In this document: in pieces, positions 1-9,161 of the stretch
How the letters are laid out: every line of letters begins with the position of its first letter
How positions within the stretch are numbered: the first letter of the stretch is position 1
Assembly: GCA_919901745.1 (NCBI GenBank)
Contig: CAKKPP010000023.1
Span: forward strand, 1 to 57,407
Direction: 5' to 3'
Length of the DNA: 57,407 bases
From: Chloroflexota bacterium
GTDB taxonomy: Bacteria > Chloroflexota > Limnocylindria > Limnocylindrales > CSP1-4
Translations under genes and position numbers: made by a program
Notes under the pieces: generated by a model
The model's input: the letters and a program-made list of their open reading frames with translations, nothing else
The model's database searches: none
Told to the model about the DNA's origin: nothing

Positions 1-98
1 GCTTCGACGAGATCCACCTGCACAACGTGGGCCGCAACCAGGCCGAGTTCATCGAGGTCTTCGGTCGCGAGGTCCTGCCGGAGCTCCGGCTGGGCTGA
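1..98 (+). CDS. F420-dependent LLM-class oxidoreductase, C-terminal end only
   Basis: Only the last 32 codons are present; the gene starts outside the window. The tail reads FDEIHLHNVGRNQAEFIEVF followed by a short LPEL-type ending. To my knowledge this is the usual C-terminus of the luciferase-like, G6PDH-type F420-dependent oxidoreductases (the TIGR03557 group). These are TIM-barrel enzymes that move a hydride between coenzyme F420 and an organic substrate. The substrate cannot be told from the tail. The stop lies 15 bases before the next gene, which has the same strand, so the two may be co-transcribed. If the assignment is right, the organism makes F420, which fits Chloroflexota or Actinobacteria. 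Confidence 0.6.
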   Translation, partial: FDEIHLHNVGRNQAEFIEVFGREVLPELRLG

Positions 99-113
99 GC
101 CGGGGACGATCCG

Positions 114-1535
114 ATGGACCTCGAGGTCTTTGTCACGCCGGGTCTTGGCGACAACTCGTACCTCCTCGCGTCCGGAGATGAGGCGGTCGTCGTGGACCCG
201 CAGCGTGATGCGTGGCGGTTCCTCGCGGCCGCGGACGCGCATGGGTGGCGGATCCGCGCCGTCCTCGAGACACACGTCCACAACGACTACGTGTCCGGAG
301 CGCACGAGATCCGTGCCGCCACCGGGGCCGACCTGGTGGTGCCGGCTCGTGGCCGCTACACCTTCGCCCACCGAGCGGCCGATGAGGGTGACGAAGTCGT
401 CATCGGCGACCTGCGCGTCGTCGCGCGAGCCACACCGGGACATACACCCGAGCACCTCGCGTGGGAGGTCCGACGCGTTGAGGGACGCGAAAGCGGTTCG
501 GATGGGGCCGTCCAGGCGCTGTTCACCGGCGGGAGTCTGCTCGTGGGTTCGGCCGGACGGAGCGACCTCCTCGGGGCGGATCTGGCCGACGGCCTCGCAC
601 GCGACCAGTACCGCTCCATCCAGCGGCTTGCCGCCCTCCCGGACACCGTCCGGATCTTGCCGACGCACGGCGCTGGATCGTTCTGCGTCTCGGCTTCCGC
701 AGCGGACGGGGCGATCACGTCCACCCTCGGCATCGAACGATTCGTCAACCCCGCCGTGTGGGGCATCGACGAGGACGCCTTCGTGCGAGGCCACCTGTCC
801 GGACTCCTGGCGTACCCGGAGTACTACCGGCACATGGCGCCCCTGAACCGCGCCGGGGCGCCGGTGCTCGGTTCGCAGCCGCCCGTCCCGGCGCTGTCCG
901 CCGACACGGTGGCCGCCTGTGCCGCCGACGGGACGTGGATCGTGGACATCCGCGACCGCAACGAGTTTGCTGCCGCCCACATCCCGGGTTCGATCAACGT
1001 CGAACTCGCCGACAGCTTCGCGGCCTACGTCGGGTGGGTGGTCCCGTTCGGAGAGCGGATCGTGCTGGTGTTGCCCGAACCGGACGCGACTGCCCCTGGT
1101 GGAACCGATCCCGGCGACGCGGCCATCACGCAGCTCCTCCGGATCGGCTACGACCGGGTGGTCGGGGCCCTTGGCGGCGGGTTGGACGCGTGGCGCGAAT
1201 CCGGACGCGAGACACGAAGGTACGCGACGGCCTCGATGCGCGAGCTGCACCGCGAGCGCGTCGCGCGGGGCAACCCGGTGCCGGTCCTCGACGTCCGTCA
1301 GGCCGAGGAGTGGCGGACGGCCCCCGCCCTGACCGACGCCCAGCGCATCTTCATCGGCGATCTGCCCGGACGCCTGAACGAACTCGACGCAGGAGCGGGT
1401 TCGAGCGCGTCGGAGATCTGGGTCCACTGCGCGACCGGCTACCGGGCCGCGGTGGCGGCGAGCCTCCTCGATCGCGCCGGGATCCCGGTCCGCCTCGTGG
1501 CCTCGGGGGGTGGCGCCGACTGGGCCGGGTTCTGA
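114..1535 (+). CDS. MBL-fold hydrolase fused to two rhodanese domains (persulfide dioxygenase-like)
   Basis: A 473-aa cytoplasmic three-domain protein. Residues 1-250 are a metallo-beta-lactamase fold of the ETHE1/persulfide-dioxygenase type. Metal ligands can be seen as H54, H56 and D58 in THVHNDYVSG, H110 in PGHTPEH, D151 in GRSDLLG and H185 in PTHGAG. Residues about 256-365 are a rhodanese domain whose active-site loop (VLVLPEPDA) has no cysteine. Residues about 375-473 are a second rhodanese domain with C439 in HCATGYRA. By family this should oxidise glutathione or low-molecular-weight persulfide and pass sulfane sulfur through the active rhodanese, as in CstB-like fusions. The length is normal for this architecture. 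The ATG at 114 starts directly at the MBL fold. The inactive first rhodanese is probably structural. Confidence 0.85.
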   Translation: MDLEVFVTPGLGDNSYLLASGDEAVVVDPQRDAWRFLAAADAHGWRIRAVLETHVHNDYVSGAHEIRAATGADLVVPARGRYTFAHRAADEGDEVVIGDLRVVARATPGHTPEHLAWEVRRVEGRESGSDGAVQALFTGGSLLVGSAGRSDLLGADLADGLARDQYRSIQRLAALPDTVRILPTHGAGSFCVSASAADGAITSTLGIERFVNPAVWGIDEDAFVRGHLSGLLAYPEYYRHMAPLNRAGAPVLGSQPPVPALSADTVAACAADGTWIVDIRDRNEFAAAHIPGSINVELADSFAAYVGWVVPFGERIVLVLPEPDATAPGGTDPGDAAITQLLRIGYDRVVGALGGGLDAWRESGRETRRYATASMRELHRERVARGNPVPVLDVRQAEEWRTAPALTDAQRIFIGDLPGRLNELDAGAGSSASEIWVHCATGYRAAVAASLLDRAGIPVRLVASGGGADWAGF

Positions 1536-1562
1536 GACTCGAGCGGCCGGGCGGTGCGCTCG

Positions 1563-1799
1563 CTAGTTTCGGCGATCCGTGGCGGCGGCTCCCGCCTTCG
1601 CCTTCCTGGCCACGACCCGCGGGAATGTTCGGGCGCTGCCACCGGCCGGTCGCAGGTCGCTCTCGTGGCCGTCGTCCCAGCGTACACGGTAGTGGGGCCC
1701 GTACGTCGCCTCGATCACCTCGAGGATGTCGCCCTCGCGAGCCGGCTGTCCGACCTTCTGTGAATCGACGACGATTCGATCGCCTGCCTTTGCCAACAT
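1563..1799 (-). CDS. DUF1918 small protein
   Basis: A 78-aa basic protein. The N-terminal 50 residues (MLAKAGDRIVVDSQKVGQ, then an ILEV stretch and YRVRWDDGHESD) match the DUF1918 SH3-like barrel, a small domain common in Actinobacteria and Chloroflexota. No enzymatic role is known to me. The C-terminal 25 residues are Lys/Arg/Ala-rich and look disordered. The ATG start is well supported by GGAGGTGA about 5 bases upstream on the minus strand. It converges with the MBL/rhodanese gene, with 27 bases between the stops. Confidence 0.8.
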   Translation of the reverse strand: MLAKAGDRIVVDSQKVGQPAREGDILEVIEATYGPHYRVRWDDGHESDLRPAGGSARTFPRVVARKAKAGAAATDRRN

Positions 1800-2461
1800 C
1801 GGTCACCTCCAGGGCGCCGGCACACGGCGCCGGCACCACGTCGTGGCTCCACGATACCGCGGATCCCGGGGCCCGGCACCGGCCATCCGGACGGTCCGGA
1901 CAGGCGATCCGGCCCGGTCCGCCCGTAGCAACGGTCTCTCGCGCGAACCGACGGACCACGACGATGCTGCGCTCAGGCAGCCCCGCGGAGTCGTCGGACT
2001 GTTCCGTGACTCCCAGTCAGCGTGCGGCGACGCAGAACCCCCGCCGCGCCACGCCGATGACGCGATCTGGCCAATTCGGGGCTCTAGTACGAGGCATCGT
2101 TGACTCCCGGTCAACGATGCGCCTGGAAACCAGGTCCTCGCAGTGTGTGGGGCTCAAGTTCGTGACTCCCGGACACGGGGCCGGCCACGCCTCAGTCGCG
2201 TCGGGCCGCGGTCGGCGCGGCCGGGCCGCGTTGGGCCATCGCAGCAGGCGGCCGGCCACGCCTCGATCGGGTCGGGCCAGGTGTGCCCCGTCGCGGCAGG
2301 CGGCCCAAGCCGGGGCTACGCTCCGCGCCGTCCGTACTGCCGCCGGTTGATCGTCGGTTCCGGCGGGAGCAACGGGCGCTTCCGTCCCGATCGGGGCCGG
2401 GTCTATGATCCCGGAGCATCGCCCCGACTCGCTCGCGATGTACCCGTCGTGGAGTCGCCCG
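1800..2461. other. Non-coding region with short inverted and direct repeats
   Basis: No open frame here resembles a protein family. It holds a perfect hairpin (2094-2120, listed separately) and a second short palindrome around 2007-2019 (TGACT-CCC-AGTCA) that shares the TGACTCCC core. A third TGACTCCC lies at 2163-2170. The 15-mer GGCCGGCCACGCCTC occurs twice (2179-2193 and 2250-2264), each followed by a TCGGGTCGGGCC-like string. The region separates DUF1918 from the Rieske oxygenase and presumably holds promoters for both. Confidence 0.5.
2094..2120. promoter_or_regulatory. Perfect 11-bp inverted repeat, operator or hairpin
   Basis: GCATCGTTGAC (2094-2104), a 5-base spacer TCCCG, then GTCAACGATGC (2110-2120), an exact reverse complement. 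It sits about 340 bases before the Rieske oxygenase start and has no T-run, so it looks less like a terminator than an operator or a structured leader. The related palindrome at 2007-2019 shares its core, which favours a repeated protein-binding site. Confidence 0.45.
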
Positions 2462-3634
2462 ATGACCAGCACGAAACCGGATCCGCGCTACACCATCGAC
2501 ATTGCTGAAGCCGGACGCGACTGGCGGCCACGGCCGACCCTTGGTGGCCACGACTACGCCTCGGCCGAGACCTGGGAGCAGGAACGCGAGCGGATCTGGT
2601 GGAACGACTGGGTCTGCGTCGGACGCGGCACCGAGGTGGCCGAGCCCGGTGAGTACGTCGTCCGCGACATCGCCGGGGAGTCGATCCTTGTCACACGCGC
2701 TCGCGACGGCCGCCTCAAGGGCTTCTACAACGTGTGCAGCCACCGCGGCACGAAGTTCCTCGACGACATCGAGGGGACCGGCCGCGTGAAGAAGGCCTTC
2801 AAGTGCCCGTACCACGCCTGGACCTACGACCTCGACGGCCAGCTGATCGCGAGCCCCAACGTCCACGAAGACGAGGCGTTCAACCGACGCGAGTATCCGC
2901 TCCACGCGATCGCCGTGGGCGAGTACGCGGGATTCCTCTTCGCCAACCTCACGATGGACGAGCCGCGACCGCTGCACGATGCCCTCACCGACGGCGTCGA
3001 GACGATCACGGCCTTCGATCGGTACCGGATGAACGAGCTGCGTCCCGCCCGGCGGATCGTCTACGAAGTCGCGGCGAACTGGAAGATCGTCGTCGAGAAC
3101 TACAACGAGTGCCTCCACTGCCCCACGATCCACCCCGAGCTCGTGGCGGTCGTGCCGCTCTACCGGTTCGGCGAGGTCTGGGACGACGACACGAACGACG
3201 ACGGGAACCGGATGATCGACGGGGCGACGAGCTTCACCCGCAGCGGCTCCTCGTCGCTGCCGAAGTTCCCGGACCTCAGACCCGACGACTACTCCATGTA
3301 CTACGGCGCCTACCAGTTCCCGAACCTGATGATCAACCTGCACCCGGACGCGCTGATGACGTACCTGTTGATCCCCAAGGGCCCGGCGCACACGACGGTC
3401 ATCTCCGAGTTCTATTTCCGACCTGAAACGATCGCGGCCCCCGACTTCGACCCCGAACCGGTCGTCGAGTTCTGGGACCTCATCAGCCGCCAGGACTGGG
3501 CGGTCGTGGAGCGCGCACAGACCGGGGTGTCATCGCGGGGCTTCAGCCACGGCGTCTACCCGCGCCAGGACCGCTTCCTGTACTGGTTCAACGAGATGTG
3601 GCGGATGCGGATGGGCCGCGCGCCGCTCGGCTGA
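2462..3634 (+). CDS. Rieske-type aromatic ring-hydroxylating oxygenase, alpha subunit
   Basis: A 390-aa oxygenase component. The Rieske [2Fe-2S] domain carries C92-x-H94 (CSHRG) and C115-x2-H118 (CPYHAW). The catalytic domain has the mononuclear iron motif NYNECLHCPTIHPE with H219 and H224. By family it uses O2 and electrons from a reductase to hydroxylate or demethylate an organic substrate. The ring-hydroxylating group includes choline/carnitine/glycine-betaine monooxygenases (GbcA-like) as well as arene dioxygenases, and the substrate is not clear. I chose ATG 2462 (MTSTKPDP). The frame is open to ATG 2405, but those extra 19 residues look like leader. No ferredoxin or reductase gene is adjacent, so electrons must come from elsewhere. 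Confidence 0.8.
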   Translation: MTSTKPDPRYTIDIAEAGRDWRPRPTLGGHDYASAETWEQERERIWWNDWVCVGRGTEVAEPGEYVVRDIAGESILVTRARDGRLKGFYNVCSHRGTKFLDDIEGTGRVKKAFKCPYHAWTYDLDGQLIASPNVHEDEAFNRREYPLHAIAVGEYAGFLFANLTMDEPRPLHDALTDGVETITAFDRYRMNELRPARRIVYEVAANWKIVVENYNECLHCPTIHPELVAVVPLYRFGEVWDDDTNDDGNRMIDGATSFTRSGSSSLPKFPDLRPDDYSMYYGAYQFPNLMINLHPDALMTYLLIPKGPAHTTVISEFYFRPETIAAPDFDPEPVVEFWDLISRQDWAVVERAQTGVSSRGFSHGVYPRQDRFLYWFNEMWRMRMGRAPLG

Positions 3635-3723
3635 GCGACGACGCGGCCATGCGCCGAGCCGCGTGTCGTGCCGATCGCGTCGTCGTGAATCGCAGACACG
3701 TCGTGCGCGGCGGGCGCGGCCTC

Positions 3724-4257
3724 CTATGGCCCTGCCACGCACGGGTCGCCCAAGGTCGCTTCGAGGTGCCGGAGCGATGCGGAGGTCTGCGTCACGGAAC
3801 GACCATCGAGGACGACGGGCCCCGTCGCCTCCGCGTACGTGAGGCTCTCGGTAACCTGGATGCCGTCCGTGCTGCCCTCTTGGACAGGGCGACAGAAGAC
3901 GTCGACGATCGGGTCGGGCGGCACGATCGGCTGCAGTTTGAAGTGGAACCTGTGGCGTTCACGACGAATCGTTTCGAGATTCGCGGTACATCCGTCCGGG
4001 TCGCGGAGACCCGGAAGGTCGCGCCAGGCTCGGATGAGCGCCTCCTGGACCGCGTCGCGCGCGAGCTCCGGGTCCCGAACGATAAGCCGAGCCGCCGCGT
4101 CCAGCCGCAGGAGATGGACATCGACGAGCACGGTGAAGGCGTCATGATGCTCTCCCTTGCCCGCTTGATGAACCCTCGCTGGTCCACGGTCGCCTCGTGA
4201 GAGCTCGCGTTGGCGGGACGGGTCGGGAGTGAATTCGGCTTGCGTGGACGTGGCCAC
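3724..4257 (-). pseudogene. Degraded ECF sigma factor (sigma-70 family)
   Basis: Within the minus-strand frame the stretch LDAAARLIVRDPELARDAVQ followed by EALIRAWRDLPGLRDPD is a clear sigma region 2. Homologues continue with a DAWL...RLLVNAC segment, but about 15 residues are missing here. The sequence then resumes with RRERHRFHFKLQPI, which resembles the normal linker. Region 4, the promoter -35 reader, is absent. The last ~45 residues (from VTESLTYAEATG) do not look like sigma and may come from a second truncated gene. The frame has no stop, so a short product could be made, but it could not act as a normal sigma factor. The whole 3635-4307 interval contains no other recognisable gene. Confidence 0.6.
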
Positions 4258-4307
4258 ACGCAGGCGCTGATGCAGCCCTTGGAGGCGCGCGTCTCGATGT
4301 GAAATGT

Positions 4308-4343
4308 GAACGCGGTCCCGGTCGTATGACCCGGACCGCGTTC
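4308..4343 (-). terminator. Hairpin downstream of the LVIVD/PA gene
   Basis: GAACGCGGTCC (4308-4318) and GGACCGCGTTC (4333-4343) form a perfect 11-bp stem with a 14-base loop, 40 bases past the stop of the minus-strand gene at 4384. A short T-containing stretch (CACATTTC) follows on the minus strand. It is best read as a transcription terminator. Confidence 0.6.
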
Positions 4344-4383
4344 GTGAGTAGCGGCCTACCTGAGCCAGCGAAACGTCGTCAGA

Positions 4384-6213
4384 TCACGGAGCCTTGGCGG
4401 TCGTCTTGAGGACGTACAGGCCGTAGTTGCGATCGCTCGCGAGAAGCAGGCTTCCGTGAGGCACCACGGTCCAGATGCTCACCGCAAATGGAGACGGCGA
4501 TCCGGCACCGGTCCAGTAGCCGACCTCGCGGGGCGTGGATGGCTTGGAGATGTCGATGATCCGGAATCCGTCGCTGTACCAGGACGCATAGAGGAGCCCA
4601 CCGCGGATCTCGGGGTTGTGAACGCTCCACTGGCCCGTGGTGGCAACAGCCTCGTTGTTCGTGTTGGGCGTCGCAAAGGTGCTCAACGCAACGGGGCTTG
4701 CCGGGTTGGTGATGTCGTAGAGCCTGAGGTAACCCCAGCCGTTGAAGACCGCGGCCGCCCGGGCGGTGACCGGCGGGGTGCCGGCGATCAGGAGCAGGCC
4801 AGTGCTTCGCTGGACGAAGACCGCCGGGATCTCCGGCGGCAGGAAACTGCCCGACGCGCCCATCCGAACGAGGCCCTCGCCGCCAGCGGCACTGTTGTAC
4901 ACGATCACACCGGTCGCGCCGGCGTTCCACGCCCGGTCGATCTTGTGGCTGAACCCGCACGCACCGCGCTCGATCAGCGCGATCCTCCCGGTGGGATCGG
5001 CGAGGTACGGATCGTCGGGGTTCGTCCCGTTGATCGAGCCGGCAGGGCAGCCCCGGCCGACATGGACGACCGTGCCTTCCATCGCCCGGCCCGGAAGGTT
5101 GACGATCGGCGGCGTGAACGCGGCCTCGACGGCCGCGCGGGTCCCGGCAAACGCGTTGCTCGTGAACTGGAACTCGAACGGGCTGAAGTCCTCGTCGGCC
5201 TGGACCAGTAACGTGTCGTCACGGGCGATGTCCACCGAGTGCGAATTGCCCTCGACACCTGCCGGGTACGCCGTCCGTCCCTCGACGGTGGGGGCCGCAG
5301 GATCGGTGATGTCGAGGATGATCGTCCCGGCGTCCCAGTAGGACAGGTACGCCGTCGTCCCGGCGTCGTTTGCCCGGACGCCGTGGAGCAGGGTTCGAGC
5401 GTCGCCGCCCTGGCGGACGGCGAGATAGAAGGCGAGCCCGAACTCGTCGAGGACGCCCCACTCCCCGGCGAGGACCGGATTGGACGGGTCGCTGATGTCC
5501 ACGATCAGGAGATCGCCGACACCGCCGAGGCCGTCGTCGTCGGACGTGATGGCCTCGCGATCAGGGCTGGTGAGCAACGCAAGCGTGCGCCCGCTCGGGG
5601 TCACCGTCAGGTCGAGCTCGTGAACGCCGCCGGGCGACGTGTCGAACAGGCTCAGGAAGACGGGGTTGGACGGGTTCGTGATGTCATAGAGTTCGAGCCC
5701 GAGTGTGCCGAGCGTCGGATTGTTGCCGCAATCCTGCAACCCGATCGCGAGGATGTCGCGGTTGCCGATCTTGACGGCCTCCATGTCCTCCATCGAGGTG
5801 TCCGCATAGTCGCGGGTGTCGCTGATCTTCGTTGGGTTGCTTGGCCGGCTGATGTCGATGATGTCGACGCCGTTCGCAGGGCAGTCCCCGCGCCACTTGC
5901 CGAGGAACGCCAGATTCTTGTAGCCGGCGACATCGCCGAAGAAGCCTTGCTCGGCCGGCGCGCCGGCATACGTGCCGACCAGCGACACGTTGCGGGTCTT
6001 GCGCGGGATTGCGGAGGCAAGCTGTGTGCCGAGGGAATTCTCGACGCTGGAGATCCCGGCTCCGTCGAATCCCGTCGCGGGATCCTCCTGGCTTGCCGGG
6101 TCGTCGGTCACGACACCGGCGCGATCGTGGGGGACATGACCAGGATCGGCAGCGACCGTCCCGGTCGCAAGGGCGATCGCCAGGCCGGCGGTCGCGATCG
6201 AACGAAGTCGCAT
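4384..6213 (-). CDS. Secreted LVIVD-repeat protein with inserted PA domain
   Basis: A 609-aa exported protein. Residues 1-22 form a signal peptide (MRLRSIATAGLAIALATGTV, ending with AADP). Several LVIVD-type beta-propeller repeats follow, recognisable as DISDPSNPVL, DITNPSNPVF, LDITDPAAPTV and DISKPSTPREV. Residues about 355-470 are a protease-associated (PA) domain, with ALIERGACGFSHKI and a GVIVYNSAAGGEG stretch. The blades may form a propeller that binds or displays a ligand, and the PA domain often regulates substrate access. No protease catalytic site is present. It is monocistronic by spacing, with a hairpin terminator downstream and 230 bases of non-coding sequence upstream. The role is unknown. 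Confidence 0.8.
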   Translation of the reverse strand: MRLRSIATAGLAIALATGTVAADPGHVPHDRAGVVTDDPASQEDPATGFDGAGISSVENSLGTQLASAIPRKTRNVSLVGTYAGAPAEQGFFGDVAGYKNLAFLGKWRGDCPANGVDIIDISRPSNPTKISDTRDYADTSMEDMEAVKIGNRDILAIGLQDCGNNPTLGTLGLELYDITNPSNPVFLSLFDTSPGGVHELDLTVTPSGRTLALLTSPDREAITSDDDGLGGVGDLLIVDISDPSNPVLAGEWGVLDEFGLAFYLAVRQGGDARTLLHGVRANDAGTTAYLSYWDAGTIILDITDPAAPTVEGRTAYPAGVEGNSHSVDIARDDTLLVQADEDFSPFEFQFTSNAFAGTRAAVEAAFTPPIVNLPGRAMEGTVVHVGRGCPAGSINGTNPDDPYLADPTGRIALIERGACGFSHKIDRAWNAGATGVIVYNSAAGGEGLVRMGASGSFLPPEIPAVFVQRSTGLLLIAGTPPVTARAAAVFNGWGYLRLYDITNPASPVALSTFATPNTNNEAVATTGQWSVHNPEIRGGLLYASWYSDGFRIIDISKPSTPREVGYWTGAGSPSPFAVSIWTVVPHGSLLLASDRNYGLYVLKTTAKAP

Positions 6214-6445
6214 GCTGGCTCCTCCTGTCGCAGTCTCGAGGTTCGCAGCAACCCAATGTGGGGCTGTGTGGGCGCAGATTGTACCCCTCCGACGGGCCGA
6301 AGATCGACTCAGAATCGTCGTGGCGAGCGATCGACAAGCCGTGCATCCGGGCGATACCCGAGCTGGCCCGCGTGATCGCGGCCGCTCCGTTGCTGTCGGC
6401 GTTGCAGTCGGTGCCGGATCGCCGACTTCGCGCCCCGCCCGAACG

Positions 6446-8110
6446 TCAGGCGCCCACTGCCTCGATCGGCGCGGTCACCAGCGCCTGGGCCTCATCGATC
6501 AGGCGCCCGAGGTGCTCATCGCCGCGGAAGCTCTCCGCGTAGATCTTCGTGACGTTCTCCGTGCCCGACGGCCGGGCCGCGAACCAACCGTGGTCCGTGG
6601 TGACCTTGAGGCCGCCGATCGGCGCGCCGTTGCCCGGCGCCGCGGTCAGGATCCCGGTGATCGGATCGCCGGCGAGGCTCGTGGCGGACACGGCCGACGG
6701 CGACAGCCTGCCGAGCGCGGCCTTCTGAGCCGGGGTGGCCGGGGCGTCGATCCGCCGATACACCGGCGCGCCGTAGCGCTCGGTCAGAGCGGTGTAGGTG
6801 GCCCCGGGGTCGTGGCCGGTCCGCGCGGTCAGCTCCGCCGCGAGCAGGTCGGCGATGATCCCGTCCTTGTCGGTGGTCCAGACCGTCCCATCCCGGCGAA
6901 GGAACGAGGCGCCGGCACTCTCTTCGCCCCCGAACCCGATCGACCCGTCGACCAGCCCATCCACGAACCACTTGAACCCGACCGGCACCTCGACCAGCCG
7001 ACGACCGAGCCCGGCCACGACCCGGTCGATGATGCTCGACGACACGAGCGTCTTGCCGACCCCGACGTCGGGTCCCCAGTCGCGCCCGCCGCCGAACAGG
7101 TAGGAGATGAAGGCTGCCAGGACGTGGTTGGGGTTGAGCAGGCCGGCGCTCGGCGTGACGACACCGTGGCGGTCCGCATCCGCGTCGTTGCCGAGTGCGA
7201 GATCGAACCGATCGCGGAGCGCGACGAGCCCGGCCATTGCGAACGGCGACGAGGGATCCATCCGGATCTTGCCGTCCCAGTCGAGGGTCATGAACCCGAA
7301 GGTCGGGTCGACGGCCTCGTTCGTGACGGTCAGATCGAGGCCATGGCGTTCACCGATCGCGCCCCAATACGCCACGGACGCTCCGCCCATCGGGTCCACG
7401 CCGATGCGCAGCCCGGAGGCCGCGATCGCCTCGAGATCGATCACCGAGGCCAGGTCGGCGACGTATCCGCCCATGAAGTCATGGTCCGTCGCCCCGGCAC
7501 GCGCCGCCGGGAACGGCACCCGCGGGATTCCGTCGATGCCGTCGGCCCCGGTCGCCGCGAGGATCCGGTTCGCCTCGTCCTGGATCCAGCCCGTCACGTC
7601 GCCGTCCGCTGGACCGCCGTGGGGCGGGTTGTACTTGAAGCCGCCATCCGCGGGCGGATTGTGCGACGGCGTGACGACGATCCCGTCGGCGAGTCCGGCG
7701 CCCGCGGCGCGGTCGCGATTGGCGACGATGATCGCGTGGGACACGGCCGGTGTCGGGGTGTCGCCATTGCGCGAGTCCACGCGGACGTCCACGCCCCGCG
7801 CCACGAGGACCTCGAGCGCCGTCCTCTGCGCCGGCTCCGACAACCCGTGGCTGTCCTTGCCGATGAACAGCGGCCCGCCGTACCCGCGGGCGGTGCGGTA
7901 GCGGACGATCGACTCGGTGATCGCGAGGATGTGCGCCTCGTTGAACGCGCCACGGAACGACGAGCCGCGATGGCCGGAGGTCCCGAACAGGACACGCTGG
8001 GTCGGGTCGGCAGGATCGGGCCGGCGGTCGTGGTAGGCGCCGATCAGGGCATCGATGTCGACGAGCGTCGCGGGGTCGGCCGGCAGGCCGGCACGAGGGT
8101 GTTGGGCCAC
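6446..8110 (-). CDS. pgm: Phosphoglucomutase (alpha-D-glucose phosphate-specific)
   Basis: A 554-aa cytosolic enzyme that interconverts glucose 1-phosphate and glucose 6-phosphate, linking glycolysis to glycogen, trehalose and cell-wall precursors. The phosphoserine loop is in [14 protein letters not shown] near the N-terminus, followed by the metal-binding [12 protein letters not shown] loop, the sugar-binding GGEESAG loop and a C-terminal [14 protein letters not shown] phosphate-binding motif. Length and order match bacterial Pgm. I set the start at GTG 8110 ([13 protein letters not shown]), where family similarity begins. The frame runs open to 8203, but that would overlap the end of the next gene by 47 bases. 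Confidence 0.95.
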   Translation of the reverse strand: MAQHPRAGLPADPATLVDIDALIGAYHDRRPDPADPTQRVLFGTSGHRGSSFRGAFNEAHILAITESIVRYRTARGYGGPLFIGKDSHGLSEPAQRTALEVLVARGVDVRVDSRNGDTPTPAVSHAIIVANRDRAAGAGLADGIVVTPSHNPPADGGFKYNPPHGGPADGDVTGWIQDEANRILAATGADGIDGIPRVPFPAARAGATDHDFMGGYVADLASVIDLEAIAASGLRIGVDPMGGASVAYWGAIGERHGLDLTVTNEAVDPTFGFMTLDWDGKIRMDPSSPFAMAGLVALRDRFDLALGNDADADRHGVVTPSAGLLNPNHVLAAFISYLFGGGRDWGPDVGVGKTLVSSSIIDRVVAGLGRRLVEVPVGFKWFVDGLVDGSIGFGGEESAGASFLRRDGTVWTTDKDGIIADLLAAELTARTGHDPGATYTALTERYGAPVYRRIDAPATPAQKAALGRLSPSAVSATSLAGDPITGILTAAPGNGAPIGGLKVTTDHGWFAARPSGTENVTKIYAESFRGDEHLGRLIDEAQALVTAPIEAVGA

Positions 8111-8156
8111 GGGTACAGGATAGCGAGCCGGCGTTCGCGAGCAGCTCGTCCGAGGT

Positions 8157-9161
8157 TCAGCCGCCGATCCGGACGATCCAGCGACCGCGGGCGCGACCCG
8201 CAAGAATCCCGTCGAGCGCGGGCTCCAACCCGTCGAGCGTCACCTCGGTGATCGCCTCGCCCAGGGCGCGCGGTCGCAGGTCCACGGCCAGGCGACCCCA
8301 GATCCTCCGTCGCTCGGCGATCGGCAGGCTCACGGAGTCGATCCCGAGCAGAGCGACGCCGCGCAGGATGAACGGGAAGACCGTTGTCGAGAACGGGGCA
8401 CCACCGGTGTTCCCGCTGGCCGCGACCGCGCCGCCGTAGCGGAGCGTCCGCAGCAGGTACGGCAGGGTTGCCCCGCCCACGCTGTCGACCGCCGCGGCCC
8501 AGCGCTCCGGCTCCAGCGGCCGGGAGCTCGCGGCGGTCACCTCCTCTCGCGGGACGATCCCGGCGGCGCCGAGGGCGAGGAGCTCGGCGTGGGCGTCGAC
8601 CTTGCCGGTCGAGGCCCACGCCTCGTAGCCGCGCTCGACGAGGATGGCCAGGGCCGTCCGTCCCACGCCGCCGGTCGCACCGGTCACCACGACCGGACCG
8701 CCGTCGGGGGTCAGTCCGCGCGCCTCGAGCGCGACGATCGACAGCGCCGCCGTGAAGCCGGCGGTCCCGATCGCCATCGCCTCGCGCGCGCTCAGGCCGG
8801 CGGGCAGCGGCACGACCCAGCCCGCAGGGACCCGCTCGTACTCCGCGTAGCCGCCGTGCCGGGCGACCCCGAAGTCGTATCCGTGGGCGATCACCTCGTC
8901 GCCGACGCCGATCGCCGGATCGTCGCTGGCGATGACCGTCCCGGCCATGTCGATCCCCGGGATGAGCGGACTGATCCGGGCAACCTTGCCGTTCGCGATG
9001 GTGGCCAGCCCGTCCTTGTAATTGACGCTCGACCAGGCGATCCGGATCGTCACCTCGCCCGGGGGCAGGTCGCCGGGCCCAAGGTCGCGGATGGCGCGCT
9101 CGACGCGGTCTTCGACCTTCTCGGCGACGAACGCGCGGAACCGGGCGGGCAGGGCGGTCAT
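8157..9161 (-). CDS. acuI: Acryloyl-CoA reductase / YhdH-AcuI family MDR oxidoreductase
   Basis: A 334-aa medium-chain reductase of the YhdH/AcuI group. It has an N-terminal GroES-like domain with [10 protein letters not shown] and [12 protein letters not shown], and a Rossmann domain with [18 protein letters not shown] for NADPH. There are no zinc ligands, as is normal for the group. AcuI reduces acryloyl-CoA to propionyl-CoA. The gene overlaps the upstream hotdog gene by 4 bp and so is translationally coupled to it. That neighbour is ammonia-lyase-like, which supports an acryloyl-CoA substrate over general quinone reduction. The context inference is stronger than the sequence alone. Confidence 0.8.
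   Translation of the reverse strand: MTALPARFRAFVAEKVEDRVERAIRDLGPGDLPPGEVTIRIAWSSVNYKDGLATIANGKVARISPLIPGIDMAGTVIASDDPAIGVGDEVIAHGYDFGVARHGGYAEYERVPAGWVVPLPAGLSAREAMAIGTAGFTAALSIVALEARGLTPDGGPVVVTGATGGVGRTALAILVERGYEAWASTGKVDAHAELLALGAAGIVPREEVTAASSRPLEPERWAAAVDSVGGATLPYLLRTLRYGGAVAASGNTGGAPFSTTVFPFILRGVALLGIDSVSLPIAERRRIWGRLAVDLRPRALGEAITEVTLDGLEPALDGILAGRARGRWIVRIGG

Noticed and set aside
758-2350. A 530-codon open frame overlapping the MBL/rhodanese gene on the same strand
   Set aside because: It is in another frame of a well-supported enzyme and consists of Arg/Pro-rich low-complexity sequence.
6212-8251. Very long open frame antisense to phosphoglucomutase (and similar long antisense frames at 9577-11757, 48322-49713 and 49424-51265)
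   Set aside because: They run opposite clearly recognisable genes, are rich in Arg/Gly/Ala/Pro with no domain, and are the expected effect of high GC content on the third reading frames.
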